A DNA stretch of 64,000 nucleotides, from contig JADIIX010000113.1 in NCBI GenBank assembly GCA_027604505.1, positions 1 through 64,000 of the forward strand, given 5' to 3'. Source of the stretch: Gonapodya sp. JEL0774 (taxonomy: Eukaryota; Monoblepharomycota; Monoblepharidomycetes; Monoblepharidales; Gonapodyaceae). Position numbers and translations under genes: made by a program. The notes beneath the pieces were generated by a model that saw nothing but the letters and a program-made list of their open reading frames with translations, was not told where the DNA came from and searched no databases. The stretch's first letter is position 1. Each line of letters opens with the position of its first letter. Of this stretch, positions 1 through 11,127 are shown piece by piece.

Positions 1-540
1 AAAGATCTACTCTAAGGGTGAACCTCTGCCCGACTCTGTCCAGTCAACTACCATTGCAGCAACTCGCGATAACAGTATAAGACGATCATGAGAGTTTGAG
101 AGAGGTGTGGTTAGTGTCGATCCATGCCTAACCCTAAGTGAAGGATGAGGAGGTGTGGTGGCTATGGTTGTGTTTGGTGGGAAGGAAATTCTCCATAAAA
201 GTTCAGAAGCACATAATTATATATTAGGGATATGGTTTTACGCACAGAATATAAAAGGACTCCAAACAGAAAGTGCACCAATTCATAGCAATTTGAGGTC
301 CCGAAATAAGAGAGGCTGATTTTCAGCAATCCTGTCTGAAACTTTCTTTCGGATCCATGGGACGAGTTGCTGAGCCCGGAGCACGTACGTGGGACGTGGG
401 AAGTGGGGACAAACAAATGTCATGGAAGTGCCTGGGTGCATGTGGGACACAGAGACTGTCGGGGGTGGTGACGTCCCACATTGGTTGGCCTCTGGCGAGT
501 ACGTGCACGCCTCTACCTGCACCTACGATCTGACGGTGGA
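1..540. other. 5' flank, no gene recognised
   Basis: I see no convincing coding exon here; the open frames are short and look like no family I know. A C- and T-rich stretch with a short CT microsatellite follows at about 580-600 and runs into the degraded coiled-coil gene. Confidence 0.5.
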
Positions 541-863
541 TGCAAACACGCGTGGCGACACATGGACCACCATCTCTGTCTCTCTCTCTCGATCTGTCTT
601 TTTGTGTGTGTGGTGAACACCGTTTCCAATCTGATCACCCGCTCTGCTCCCGTCACTCCCCGCCTCCCCCCCTTTACTTCCTCCCTCATCTTCCCCCCCT
701 TCCGCCACCTCACCCATCACATACCGTACCACACCGAAATCGCCAGTCATCCCGCCTCGCACCTTCCTCCCCGTCCGCCACGGCCCGGGCCCGGTCTAGG
801 TCACTGTCTACCACCGCAACTTCCACCACACCGGTTATGGCGGGGGCACGCGCGGGGGTGGGA

Positions 864-880
864 GGGGGGGGGGGGGGGGG
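864..880. repeat. G homopolymer (17 bases)
   Basis: An uninterrupted run of 17 G lies just upstream of the coiled-coil pseudogene. Runs of this length are prone to sequencing and assembly length errors, so frames read across it should not be trusted. Confidence 0.9.
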
Positions 881-954
881 ATTCTACGGGGACTGGGGTC
901 GAAGCCGCGGTGGACTAACGCCACCGACGGAGAAGAGAGGCAGAACGGGTTAGG

Positions 955-2247
955 ATGAGGGAGAAGAGGGAGGCAGAGAGGAAGGTGGCCAGGACAAGGG
1001 ACGAGGCCGTGGCGGCGGCGAGAGGGAGGTGGACAAAAATGCGGGGCAAGCAGAGCGGGACAAGGCGGACCGGGAGGCCCACCCCGCGGCCCAGGTTGCG
1101 CAGCTCACAGTGGCCGACGTGGCCGAGACGAGTGCACTCTGTGTGACCCAGGACACGATGCTGGCTCACTTGCGGCACGCCCACGCGTCCGAACTGGCAG
1201 GCAGGAGGGAGGTCCACATCCCCACGAGGCAATGGCGAGGTTCGCGGCGACGTCGGCAGACAAGGCGTAGGAGGTGTTGGCCAAGCGGGCCGAGGAGGCC
1301 ATGGCGAGGGAGGCACGGTTGAAGGGGGAGATGGAGGGCTAGAAGTAAGCGTGGCGGAAAAAGAGGGGGGGATTGGTCGAGGGGGTCAAGGCGGTCACAG
1401 ACGAGTTGGAGGCGGCGAGAAGGGAGGTGGACTACGTGCGGGCCACACTGGCCCAAAGAGACAATGTGGTGGATAAGTTGGTGGAGGCGTTACGGTCGAG
1501 GCAGGCCGAGGTGGAGGATGCGAAGAGGGAGATGGAGGGGACCAGGAAAAGGGCCGAGAGGGGGAGGTGGTGGCGGGGAAGGTCAGGTGGGAGGTGGAGG
1601 GGGTGGAGGAGGCGAGGAAGGAGATTGTGCGGTGTTGGTCAGGGGGGCAAGAGGGCAAAGGTGTGGACTCTGGATTTTGTGAACGTTTATCTGACTTTGT
1701 TCTCTCCACCTCGTTCCACCGTATGAATCGCCACTGGAAAACACCCGGTATCCCCCAATCCCGCCTTGTCAACCTCGAAACCACGCTCCACGCCGACCAG
1801 TCCGCGTCTCACCACACCCGTACCGGACTCGCCACGCTCCCTTCCGGCCCAGGACGCTCAACTGGCCGAACTCAGCAACCAGTCCGACGCCATGCTCAGG
1901 CGACACATGGCACTGATTGACGCAGCCAAAGCGCGCAAAGAGGATCTGTCTCCCTTCCGGCCCAGGACGCTCAACTGGCCGAACTCAGCAACCAGTCCGA
2001 CGCCATGATCAGGCGACACATGGCACTGATTGACGCAGCCAAAGCGCGCAAAGAGGATCTGTCAGCTGAACTGCGGGAACCGGAGGAGAAGGTTGCCCGG
2101 AGAGAGAGGGAGATGGACGGATTGAGGAGGTCCGGGGAGTACGGTGGGCGGATCGTGAAGCTGGAGGCCGAAGTGTCCTTGGAAGCGGCGGTACAGACCC
2201 AGGTGGAAGCCACCACTCGCGCCAACGGAGGTGTCTTCCATCTCTGA
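955..2247 (+). pseudogene. Broken coiled-coil protein gene
   Basis: Three or more plus-strand frames read in succession give one kind of protein: highly charged, heptad-like helix rich in Glu, Arg, Lys and Ala. The clearest segments are around 1029-1200 (AERDKADREAH, then ADVAETSAL), 1373-1560 (DELEAARREVDYVRATL, then KLVEALRSRQAEVEDAKREM) and 2005-2247 (KARKEDLSAELRE, then EKVARREREMDGLRRSGEY). They cannot be joined in a single frame: in-frame stops interrupt at about 1268 and 1340, the frame changes near 1560, and a 113-bp tandem duplication at 1838-2063 shifts the frame again. I found no splice sites that would repair all the breaks. The protein would have been a long coiled coil, but the family cannot be named. 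It may be a decayed gene, or a real gene damaged by assembly errors (a 17-G run lies just upstream). Confidence 0.6.
1838..2063. repeat. 113-bp tandem duplication
   Basis: Bases 1838-1950 and 1951-2063 are the same sequence with one substitution (CATGCTCAGG in copy one, CATGATCAGG in copy two). The unit starts TCCCTTCCGG and ends AGGATCTGTC. Since 113 is not a multiple of three, the duplication changes the reading frame of the coiled-coil gene it lies in. Near identity means it is recent, or an assembly artefact. Confidence 0.93.
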
Positions 2248-3592
2248 ATCATCGCCATCTTCACCACTATCCAGCCCCATCGCACTTCATCCCTTCGCCG
2301 ACCGAGAAGTATTGGCTGATTCTGATGCGGGCACTGATCGGAGATTGGGGGGAGCTCCTCGTGTCCTCCACCGTGGCCTACTGATACATCGGTCACGCCA
2401 ATACTGCAATAGAGAGAGCTGCCTCTTAGGGTTTGGCGGGATCGTGGAAGATGTAGGCGGTTCAGAATCTGCCGTCTATGATGCAAACATTGGTGTTCGG
2501 GATGGAAGGGTGGGGTAGGGGAGAACCGGGGTGTTTTCAGGTGGAGGCGTCGTCATGTTCGGGAACTCGGCCACAGCTTTACCCACAGTCCTCTCCTTCT
2601 TCCTCCACAAGTAACACCCCTGGCTTTGCATCACTCCAAGCTTACCCTCCCCCCATACTGCTACGCCTACCACCTCCACCGGAGAACCCTTCCAAACTCC
2701 CGCCCCGCTCCATATGTATCAGTAGGCGCCATCCACAAAAAATAAATGTAATAAACCACACCGTCACACCTTAACACTATATCGTTTTTTTCGGCATGTC
2801 TTTCGTTCTATAGCTCGTGTCAATGGGTATCGTCATCTACGCTCAGCAACTCTGGCGTCGTGGAAGGGCTCGTCGACGGGCTTCTCGTTCTTCCCGTCCG
2901 AAACTTCTCATTCCCTCTCCCCACCAGCCTCTTCGCTCAGTTCAAACCAAATTTTTCGCAAAGTTTCCGATTTCTTATATTAGATTGGGCTATGCATTGG
3001 ATTTCACGTAACTCTCGCGGGAATTGGCGTGGGTGATAGTGAAGTGCATTGTCACGGTCGAAACATGCGTTTCTCGTATACGACCACGCGCTCCTACGAT
3101 TCCACTCCCGGCCCGCTCTGATATGCAAGAGTCGCCTTACTGAAGTGCTCTCTGTGAGTTTGCTGTCTTTTTTGGGTCAGGTATCCCTCGGATCGACTCG
3201 CAGACAAAAAGGGAACGGGACACGTGTAACACTTATGCCAGGCAACGCGGGACATCACTTAAAGAAGACCGAACTCTGAAAGATTTAGAGTTTCAATATG
3301 ATACTTCATAAAATGAAGCGCTTTCCTTGAACCTTGGCCACAATAATTGTGCCTCTACGTTAGTGGGGGAGGAGGTACAGCATTCCAGCGGATAAACGGA
3401 AAGAAAAACGTTATGAAGCGTGATGCCGTGGTGCTCTGTGTGGTTTGGTGGAGGTCAAGATTCTGGTTAGATTCCGCCTATCATCTGGTGAGTTCACTAC
3501 ACGACATATCATATGTTTCAAACGCGGGAGTGGAGACTTAATTCTTCTTGTTACCGCGAGCTGGCTGCTCTGCAGGTGATGTGGCCTTTGTG
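2248..3592. other. Non-coding stretch, no gene recognised
   Basis: Open frames here are under 100 codons, overlap on both strands and have no recognisable motif. Composition moves from C-rich (to about 2720) to A/T-rich. I can assign nothing to it. Confidence 0.45.
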
Positions 3593-4545
3593 CTAATGGA
3601 GTGTTGTGAACGCGGAGTGGAGCTTAGGTGGAAGGACGCGTACATCACGGACGAGGAGTTGCGCATGAGTCACGCCGGATAGGCAGAGACAGAGATGCCT
3701 ATTGCGGGTTTTGTGAAAGGGGCGGCCGTGGTATTGAGATTGCTGGTGAGTCAATTGTTTAGTAAACCTGGAATTGCGAAGTGGAGCAGTGACGGCAAAA
3801 AACACGTCGCAGATCAATCGCGGGCTGAGTGTATACCCACAGCTTAGGATTTGCCTTTGCCACCAGCAGGAGGGCGTTCCCAGCCTTGGACGTGAACCGT
3901 CTCTCAAACCTATCAAGCGGCATGATCACAATTTCTTTGGAACCGTTCTCGACGGCGCGCTCAAAGAGGGAGTGTGCGTCCAGGGAACCGTTCGCACTGC
4001 TGCCCAGGCTCAGGAGTACACGGACCACGTCTACTTGCCCATCTGCAGAAGCATAAATCAACGCCAAGTCTTGTTGTGCATGGATGTCAATGCCACGGTG
4101 CGCAAGTGTCTCAACAATGCAGAGAAATCCCTTACCAGCCACGATGACGAGCGCTTGAAGGACGGAGTCATCACGCTTGTTCACGCCGTCAGATAGAAGA
4201 GCTCGACGATGTTGGGTGTCCCTTTGTTGCAGCAGAAAAAAGTGTACTGGCCTTGCATTTGCTGGTGAATGAGATGCTTGTCAAGAGCGTTGAGACTATG
4301 TCGATGTGACCTTGTCTAGCGGACACGTGGAGTGTGGAGTGTTCCTTCCTTGCCCTCCTAACCCCGCTCAGTGCTACAGAAGCACCTTCAAGACATGAAA
4401 ATGGCCTTCTTGAGCGGTACTCTTGAGGGCCCATTCCGGATGTAGGTGTACGGCAGCTCCGTGCGCAATTAGCAGATGGGAGGTGTGGCAGTTGGCACTT
4501 CTCGCGAGCTCTCTAGAGAGGGTTGAATTTGAACACGGCCATGGC
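3593..4545 (-). pseudogene. Degraded ankyrin-repeat gene
   Basis: Read on the minus strand, successive frames give ordinary ankyrin repeats: LLIAHGAAVHLHPEWALKS then AQEGHFHVLKVLL (about 4510-4390), LHVSARQGHIDIVSTLLT (about 4330-4270), FSAATKGH switching frame to PNIVELFYL (about 4240-4200), and IDIHAQQDLALIYASADGQ then VDVVRVLLSLGSSANGS (about 4080-3990). At least one stop (after KVLL, about 4390) and three frame changes separate them, at places without usable GT...AG pairs. The repeats are of the common type and lack the EW...PN insert of the other ankyrin genes in this window, so this is a different kind of ankyrin gene. A possible last exon ends near 3593. It is most simply a decayed gene; a multi-intron gene with sequence errors is the alternative. 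Confidence 0.6.
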
Positions 4546-5657
4546 GATCAAAGGACGCAGAAGGGTCACGACGGGAGAGCAGCCCCTCACGGATTCGTAG
4601 TAAAGCGCATGAAATGGGGTTATGGAAGTGGCGCTGGCATTGAGTGCGATTCCACGTGGGTCGTGCTGAACAGATGTTGGCGTGCGTGCGTTGGCGGCGC
4701 GAGGAGCGATGTGCAGAATTTTTCGACGTGAATCATGATTTCCACACTGCGAGACATTCTCACCTGAACGAACACGACGGGGAAACGGAGGGCTTGTTTG
4801 AGACGTGGTAATGGAGGGTCACGTGTCAGCGCAGCTCGCAAGAACGGTGTTGCAATGCCAGAGTTTGAACTAATGGGGCCATGCTACGACGGGCGGCGCT
4901 GACGGGCTCTCTCGGTGACAAGAAACTTTAGACAATACGAGACAGAAGTCGCAGAGTCCACTCACGGCGGCGAGCGGGCGAGAGCTCAGAAGAAGAGGCT
5001 GCGAGTTGAAGGTTACTGTTTGGGGAAGTATGTTTCACACAGGGTTGCACATGTTCGGAAACATTATTCACCTTCTACGCCACTACGTGTTCGTAGAATG
5101 TTCGGTGAGATGAAACCAATCCGGGGGAACCCGGTTGGTGTGAGAAATGATGTGACACCTGGACTCTGCGAACAACCAACGTGGTTCCGCAAATCGGATG
5201 ACAAAGTCTCGAAAACGAACGATAGCACTGAGGTGTGCACTGTGACTCTTGACAAAATTCCGTATGTCCAATATGTACTATTACTTTTGTAGTCGAAGCT
5301 TGGGGAACGTAGCGTTCTTGGGTCATTGCGTCCACCCTCCCCGTCATCCTTCAGACAACTCTTTGATCAAGATTCATACATATTTTGCTCTGTGCAGCAG
5401 TGTTTTCTTAATCTCGGACTCTTCAATGAAGGTGAGGTATCGTAAAACAGCTCGCGTCGCATTTCGGACGTGCCTCTTTCCCTTGCTACATTTGATTTTC
5501 ACTCTTTGGAGCATCCGCGATTGTTTCGGTTCCATTTGACCACATTCGTTTGGACTCTGGGCACCTAAGCCTCAGTTCTCGACTATGGCGACAGCAGGGT
5601 CACCACCACTCAACACGCCATCCAATCCGGAACGGAGGTGGCAGCAGAGACGGCATC
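4546..5657. other. Intergenic region upstream of the ankyrin kinase gene
   Basis: No supported exon. Short open frames occur on both strands but show no motif or splice logic. The right end must contain the promoter of the plus-strand gene that starts at 5658; I see no clear TATA box. Confidence 0.45.
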
Positions 5658-8360
5658 ATGGCGGACTCGAAAGACTCGCAATACTCCAAAAGCATCTCGC
5701 TGATCGATACAAACTTGGGAGAAACGGAAGACTCGAAAAACTTCTCGCTGATCGAGGCAATCGAAAAAGATGACGAGGATCGCGTGCAACTCCTCCTCGA
5801 CCAAGGGGCGGATCCAAATGCGCGGAAGTGCCTGAACCTGATTATGGATATTGGCGGCGAGCACGTAACAGAAACTGCGGAGGGCGAGTCCGCGCTGGCA
5901 ATCGCCATCATTCACGGTCGGTCGGCAATTACACGCACTCTGCTGGAGCGAGGTGCAAACCCAGAAGCGACTGTGGAATGGCCAATTGCAAAAACCTTCC
6001 CAAGCGAAATCTCCTCCGATGCTTGGCATAGTGGCACAACAGGGTTTGCGCGTTGGAGGTCTATCATGTCGTTTCCCAGTTGCCTTGCATTGGCGGTTGC
6101 AGGCGGAGGAAGTAGACGTTTATGAATAACGGGTCAACCAAAACGGAGTCCTGCCCCAAACTTGCGGGGTACACCGGAAACATCTTCATCAATCTCCCAG
6201 GGGGAAACGTCCAGATGATACATCCAAAGTTTGGTGATGATGATTACAGGTTTCCCGATAAGAGCAAGATTTTCAGGAAGGTCTGCTTGACTCCGCGACC
6301 GGACATTGTTTCTCACCTTCTCAGTCATGGTGCGAAGATCACCTACGAGATGCGGGAATTTTCGCGTATATACATTCGTGATAAGAAAATCTACCAAATT
6401 CTCTATGAGCATTACGTCCAGGAACTACACGCTCGATTCCCCGCTTTGAACGATTCGGAAGCCAAAGACGCGTCACTTATTGACGCTGTCGAATGCAATG
6501 ATGTGGACAAGGTCCGTCAGCTTCTCAGGGGGGGAGCATCTCCCAACGCTCGGAAGCGTATTGCTCTGCTCGGAGCGATCGAGCGTGAGGTAATGCTTGA
6601 CACACGCACCTGCGAATCTGCCTTGGCACTCGCAGTCATACATGGGCTCATTGATGTGGTTGTTGCTTTGGTCGATGGAGGGGCAGATGTTAAGGAGAGC
6701 GTTGCTTGGTCAGTTCCGAACTCCGAAAACTATTGGACGTCGAGCAGTTGGGAGGGTCGTTGGACCATTCATTACACTTTTCCCAATGTATTATATCTGG
6801 CGGTAGGCAGGAGAGGCACCCAGCAACGGTATCACCGGTATGGCTCAAAACCATCGGACGCTTATTACAACCTTTCTTTCAATGACAAAGGGGGCTACAT
6901 CACGCGTGTCAATCCGGAACCAAGGAAGAGATCATCTTTGGAACTACAAGGGAATCTCGACATTATCAAGTTTCTGCTTGCCCATGGATGTGGTGAAGGT
7001 CTACCGCAGCAATACATTCTTGAAGTAATGCAGGCTGTTGTTGATGTTCCCATAAGCAGCAACAGCACTCTCAGGTATAACGCTGGTGACGAGATTTTTG
7101 TGGTCTCAGTTTCAGATGACTTGAAATATGGTTACGTGAGTTCGTGGTTCGTAACATTCTCGGGAAGAAACTCCACCCGTTTTCCTTCTGCATAAATGCA
7201 ATTTGTCAGGGTTTCAGTGTCGCGAAAAAACGGTTCGGGTCCTTCCCTCTAAAGACTCTTCACAAATGGGCTGATACCGGCAGCGAGAGAGAAGAGAAGT
7301 CACATTCAGCTATATCGCATGCGGCGGAAGCCGACCTGGCGGTAGACGGCGTCCCCGCGTGGCAAATGGACCACACAGGAATCAGTTTGGGAGTCAAATT
7401 GGGCGAGGGGAGCTTTGGAGTTGTTTACAAGTGCCAATGGGCCGCTGTGGATGCTGCAGTCAAGTATTTGAAAGTGGAAGAAGGAGATGCACGAGAAGCT
7501 TTCAAGGCAGTGAGTTTGCGATAAATCAATTTATTATTTTGTTCAACCACATGCTGTTCAAGGCATTCATCCGTGAGGTATCTGTGTGGCATGCGGTGGG
7601 ATATCATCCGAACATCGTCCCACTCATTGGAGCATCATGGGATGCACCTAGACCTTTAATGCTTTCTCCATTTATGAAGAATGGGAACATTCTGGAGTAC
7701 ATGGCTGCCTGCAGAGCAAGGAACGTACGAATTGACAAGTTTCAGCTCGTGAGAAATGTCTCCAAACCCCCTTATACGTTTGGTTGGAGACTAAGGCAGT
7801 TTCTTTTTCCAGCTTCACGACATTGCTGCTGGCATGTACTATTTGCATAAGATTCGCGGTATAGTTCACGCTGACCTCAAGCCGCAGAATGTACTTGTTG
7901 ACGACAAAGGATCTTCGCGTGTCGCCGATTTTGGAACCTCAAAGATACTGGACCTGCCAACGGAGGGATCAACCGGATATAGACCAGGGACCGCTCTCTA
8001 CATGCCCCCAGAACGATTGAGTGGTGGTGGAGCGACAAAAGAGGGTGATGTGTATGCATTTGCTATCACAGCTTTCCGAGTGAGTTTTTTAACGTTCCTC
8101 AGCTTGGTCTTCATTTTTGATCACAGATCTCTGGTCAAAACCAGATCTGGACGGAGCGACTTCCGTTTGAAGAGTCTGGACTGACAGATATTGCACTGTA
8201 TCGCACCATTGTGGAGGACGACTACCGGCCGACCATACACGAGTCCGACGGAATGCCGGAACAGCTCAAAAAACTTGTTGAGGAATCGTGGGATAAGGTG
8301 CCGAGCAAAAGACCAACCTTTGAGAGCATCACAAAACGGCTGAAGGAAATGATAGTGTGA
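5658..8360 (+). CDS. Ankyrin-SH3-protein kinase fusion
   Basis: Six exons fit in phase (5658-6111, 6201-7135, 7210-7509, 7563-7748, 7813-8079, 8127-8360) and give 791 residues. Residues 1 to about 425 hold two copies of an enlarged ankyrin unit: GADPNARK, ESALAIAIIHG and VEWPIAK in the first; GASPNARK, ESALALAVIHG and VAWSVPNSENYW in the second. Residues about 427-485 fit an SH3 domain (YNAGDEIFVV, then FGSFPLKTLH). From about 520 there is a protein kinase of the tyrosine-kinase-like group: glycine loop LGEGSFGVV, AAVKYL lysine, VHADLKPQNVLVD catalytic loop, VADFGTSK and YMPPERL. The catalytic loop has HAD where most kinases have HRD; Asp and Asn are kept, so it should be active but of the non-RD kind. 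The first intron is the least certain, with donor at 6112 or 6118. An in-frame ATG at 5550 could extend the N-terminus. It is likely a cytoplasmic signalling protein; substrate unknown. Confidence 0.82.
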
Positions 8361-9226
8361 AATGAAGAAGACAATTGCTTAAAGGCTCCTGTCGGCACTC
8401 GCCAACGGCACCCGACAAAGAAATCGTACTTCAACTTTAGTTTCGGATATGTAACTATGGGCTCTTTATTCTCAAGGACTGTTATTTTTAGGTAGCTTCA
8501 AATGTCAATATCAAGAAGATCAATTGCGCGTATAGATCGACATAGTCGTATGTTGTGTTTCTTGCCAGACAGTCCAAATAGAGCAATGGTATCAACGAAC
8601 CACTCATGATTTCAGGTTCAATTTCTTTGCGTTACGGAGCGAATTGTGCGTTGACAGCAGCCGGGTACACGTGCAATAAGGGCCAGAAAACGTTGAGAGT
8701 GGCCCCATGATTCCCCTCAAAACGCCTAGCAGTAGCCTCAGCTGCAAACAATCAGAATAGCTTCTCCTCATGTGGATTTTCAAATAGGAGACCGTGCTCA
8801 CTGCGCATTGAGGGAATCAGCAACCGGGTGACGTCTTCTGGCAGCTTGAATGGCGTCTCTATGAGGCACTTGATCCTGGAAGACATGTACAACCAGCTTT
8901 GAAATATACACTGCCAACTCTGCGATCCTGTTTACGAACTAACCGTAGGAATCTGGTTGTACTCGTTCCCTCGCTGAGAATCGCGATTTGAATCCAGTCC
9001 ATCACTGAGAACATCAGAAAACCACTTAAACCTGCTTTCGCGCAAGAAATTCTTGTTTCGGTTGCGGCTTCGTTTCCATCTGTGTTTGTTCACTCGCGGC
9101 TCACGTGCGAGGCCACGGCCGGAAGCAGCGGGAGTCTCCTGACGGAATTTGCCTGAGAGTCGGAGGCATTCAGGCTTTTCATACATATTTATTTTCATCA
9201 ATCGTGCCCCACCATCGATTTCTCTG
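8361..9226. other. Intergenic region
   Basis: No gene supported. The minus-strand open frame near 8932-9501 overlaps the start of the PI-PLC gene and has no protein-like motif. Confidence 0.5.
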
Positions 9227-10468
9227 ATGGCGATCTCATTTAACGGCATCTCCCGTGCCCTTCCCATTGTTTTATGGGCAATCCTGGTGGCATTCATTCC
9301 ACAGGCATTGATGGCTCCGATTGATGACAACGTGGCTGGCCTCGACGTACTGACATCTTCCTTGGGAAACGATCTTCCAAAACTTTCCCTCACCAAAGTT
9401 CTTCTCGAAGGCTCGGAAGTTTTTGGATTCTGTGGCTCCGATAAACCGATCACGTCACGATGGATGGCCAGATACCCGGATAGAACGCCGATTACGAGCA
9501 TGAATATCCCCGGTACGCACGATAGTATGACGTGGAACTACACCGGAGAGACAGCGGCCAGGCTCGCACCGGTTACAAACCTTCACGGAGTGACGGTTTA
9601 CCCTTGGCAAGTGTATCGCACACAGAGCCGTAGTCTGTGCGATTCCCTCAATGCCGGCATCCGATTCTTCGATCTTCGTTACGCCGCGGATGTAACAGGA
9701 ACTCGCCTGGTCCTGTTTCATGCCCAAGCGCTCGTGTCGGAAATCTCCACGCTCGAAGATGTGATGTACGGTTTTTACTCGTGGCTTGAAACCCACAAGT
9801 CAGAAACTATCATCGTGTCTCTAATGTATGAGGGATCTACCATCCGCGGTGCCTCCAACAATGCCAATGTTCAGCTTCAACTTTACAACATCCTCACTTC
9901 CACCGTGGCAAAGAAATATATCCTGCAGACCCGCGACGAATTGGGCAATCTCGGACCGGCACGAGGAAAGATCATTTTGTTCAAGAGATTCACCCTCGAC
10001 AAACTCCCTTCAGACTACGGTGCTGCCATCCCGGGTCTTCACATGGACCCCGCCAAGTGGTCCGATAACAACCCGGACTTTTCGATCACCTACAACTCCG
10101 TCACCAACGCCACCGTCTACATTGAAGACCTTTATGAGCCTAAAACCCCCGTGACAGCAAATGCGACGGTCAATATTGCGGAGAAGCTCAACGCCACAAT
10201 CGCTCACCTCATCAAAGCAACCAGGCCGGAGTACGCAAACAGTCTCTTTGTGACTTTTTCCAGTGGAAACAGGAATTTCGCTGTTGCGGCAGTGATTCCG
10301 CAGATTATGGCACTAGGAAACGGAACGGACTATACACCTGACGGCGGTGTCAACCAGCAATTGCTCAAGTACTTACAGAGTTTGAAAGGAAAAGCTAGGC
10401 TCGGAATTGTTGGTGTGGACTTTTGGGACGAGCCGGAGGGATTGATTGACGCCATCCTGGGAAAGTGA
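9227..10468 (+). CDS. Secreted PI-PLC-like phosphodiesterase
   Basis: A single-exon gene of 413 residues. The start at 9227 gives a signal peptide (hydrophobic LPIVLWAILVAFIPQAL within the first 35 residues); an in-frame ATG at 9149 would spoil it. The body is a phosphatidylinositol-specific phospholipase C X domain of the small bacterial/fungal type. NIPGTHDSM contains the first catalytic histidine (about residue 98), GIRFFDLRY is the usual strand, LVLFHAQ carries the second histidine (about 165), and ETIIVSLMYE and GKIILFKRF follow. Such enzymes cleave phosphatidylinositol or its glycans and need no calcium when they lack the EF/C2 parts, which are absent here. Likely secreted or in the cell wall space. 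The substrate cannot be told from sequence; a glycosylphosphatidylinositol-cleaving role is possible. Confidence 0.87.
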   Translation: MAISFNGISRALPIVLWAILVAFIPQALMAPIDDNVAGLDVLTSSLGNDLPKLSLTKVLLEGSEVFGFCGSDKPITSRWMARYPDRTPITSMNIPGTHDSMTWNYTGETAARLAPVTNLHGVTVYPWQVYRTQSRSLCDSLNAGIRFFDLRYAADVTGTRLVLFHAQALVSEISTLEDVMYGFYSWLETHKSETIIVSLMYEGSTIRGASNNANVQLQLYNILTSTVAKKYILQTRDELGNLGPARGKIILFKRFTLDKLPSDYGAAIPGLHMDPAKWSDNNPDFSITYNSVTNATVYIEDLYEPKTPVTANATVNIAEKLNATIAHLIKATRPEYANSLFVTFSSGNRNFAVAAVIPQIMALGNGTDYTPDGGVNQQLLKYLQSLKGKARLGIVGVDFWDEPEGLIDAILGK

Positions 10469-11127
10469 TGTGAAACATTGCGAAGGCTGGGTGGTTCGCA
10501 CTCTTACGTACATGTTACTTAGAAAGATGAACGATTACTGAAGAGTAAGGAGTGTGTTATGGCCAGAACGCAAAATTCAAGTCGTACATACCGGGAACCC
10601 CGCGGTATTCAACGAATAGATAAAAAAAGTCGGCGATAGAAGTTCTCCCAATCCTCGTCTACCCAGTGGCACGCTTCAAAATGTATTTCTATGTATAAAT
10701 GGAACACCTGTTTGAGGGACTCGCAACTGCAGGCAATTCAAATCTTCCGATTAGACAGATCACGTGAATGCATCACAATTGTACATGGGTCTTTAATTCG
10801 GTGAGATGTTTCAGGTAACTTCGTGATAATCACGTGCATGCCGAATGTATGATGAGACCAGTTGATTTTCAATGAAGCCAATATACTGAGACGCAGTCCG
10901 CTCATTATCAGAATACATACGTCCATCCGTTATATGTATCTACAATCAAAATTTCTGGGTTTGGTCCCTGCCTTTTTTGGAAACTCCCATAATAAATTGT
11001 GAGAGCGGCAAGATTTGAGGGAGTGGCGCAGAAGGACCAACCCCGCTCTTTTGAGCCAACAATTCTTCAGAGGAGCGACAGCAGGGCAAGCAAACCAACG
11101 GATAAGACTGGGCACAAGATTGACACG
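10469..11127. other. Intergenic region
   Basis: No supported gene. Minus-strand open frames (for example 10946-11473) overlap the next gene's first intron and have no recognisable domain. Confidence 0.45.

Noticed and set aside
125-145. CCTAACCCTAAG, telomere-like
   Set aside because: Fewer than two full units and not at a sequence end in repeat form; a similar chance match is at about 23948.
6122-6200. MNNGSTKTESCPKLAG as a separate gene start
   Set aside because: The ankyrin units upstream and downstream belong to one protein, and an intron at 6112-6200 joins them in phase.
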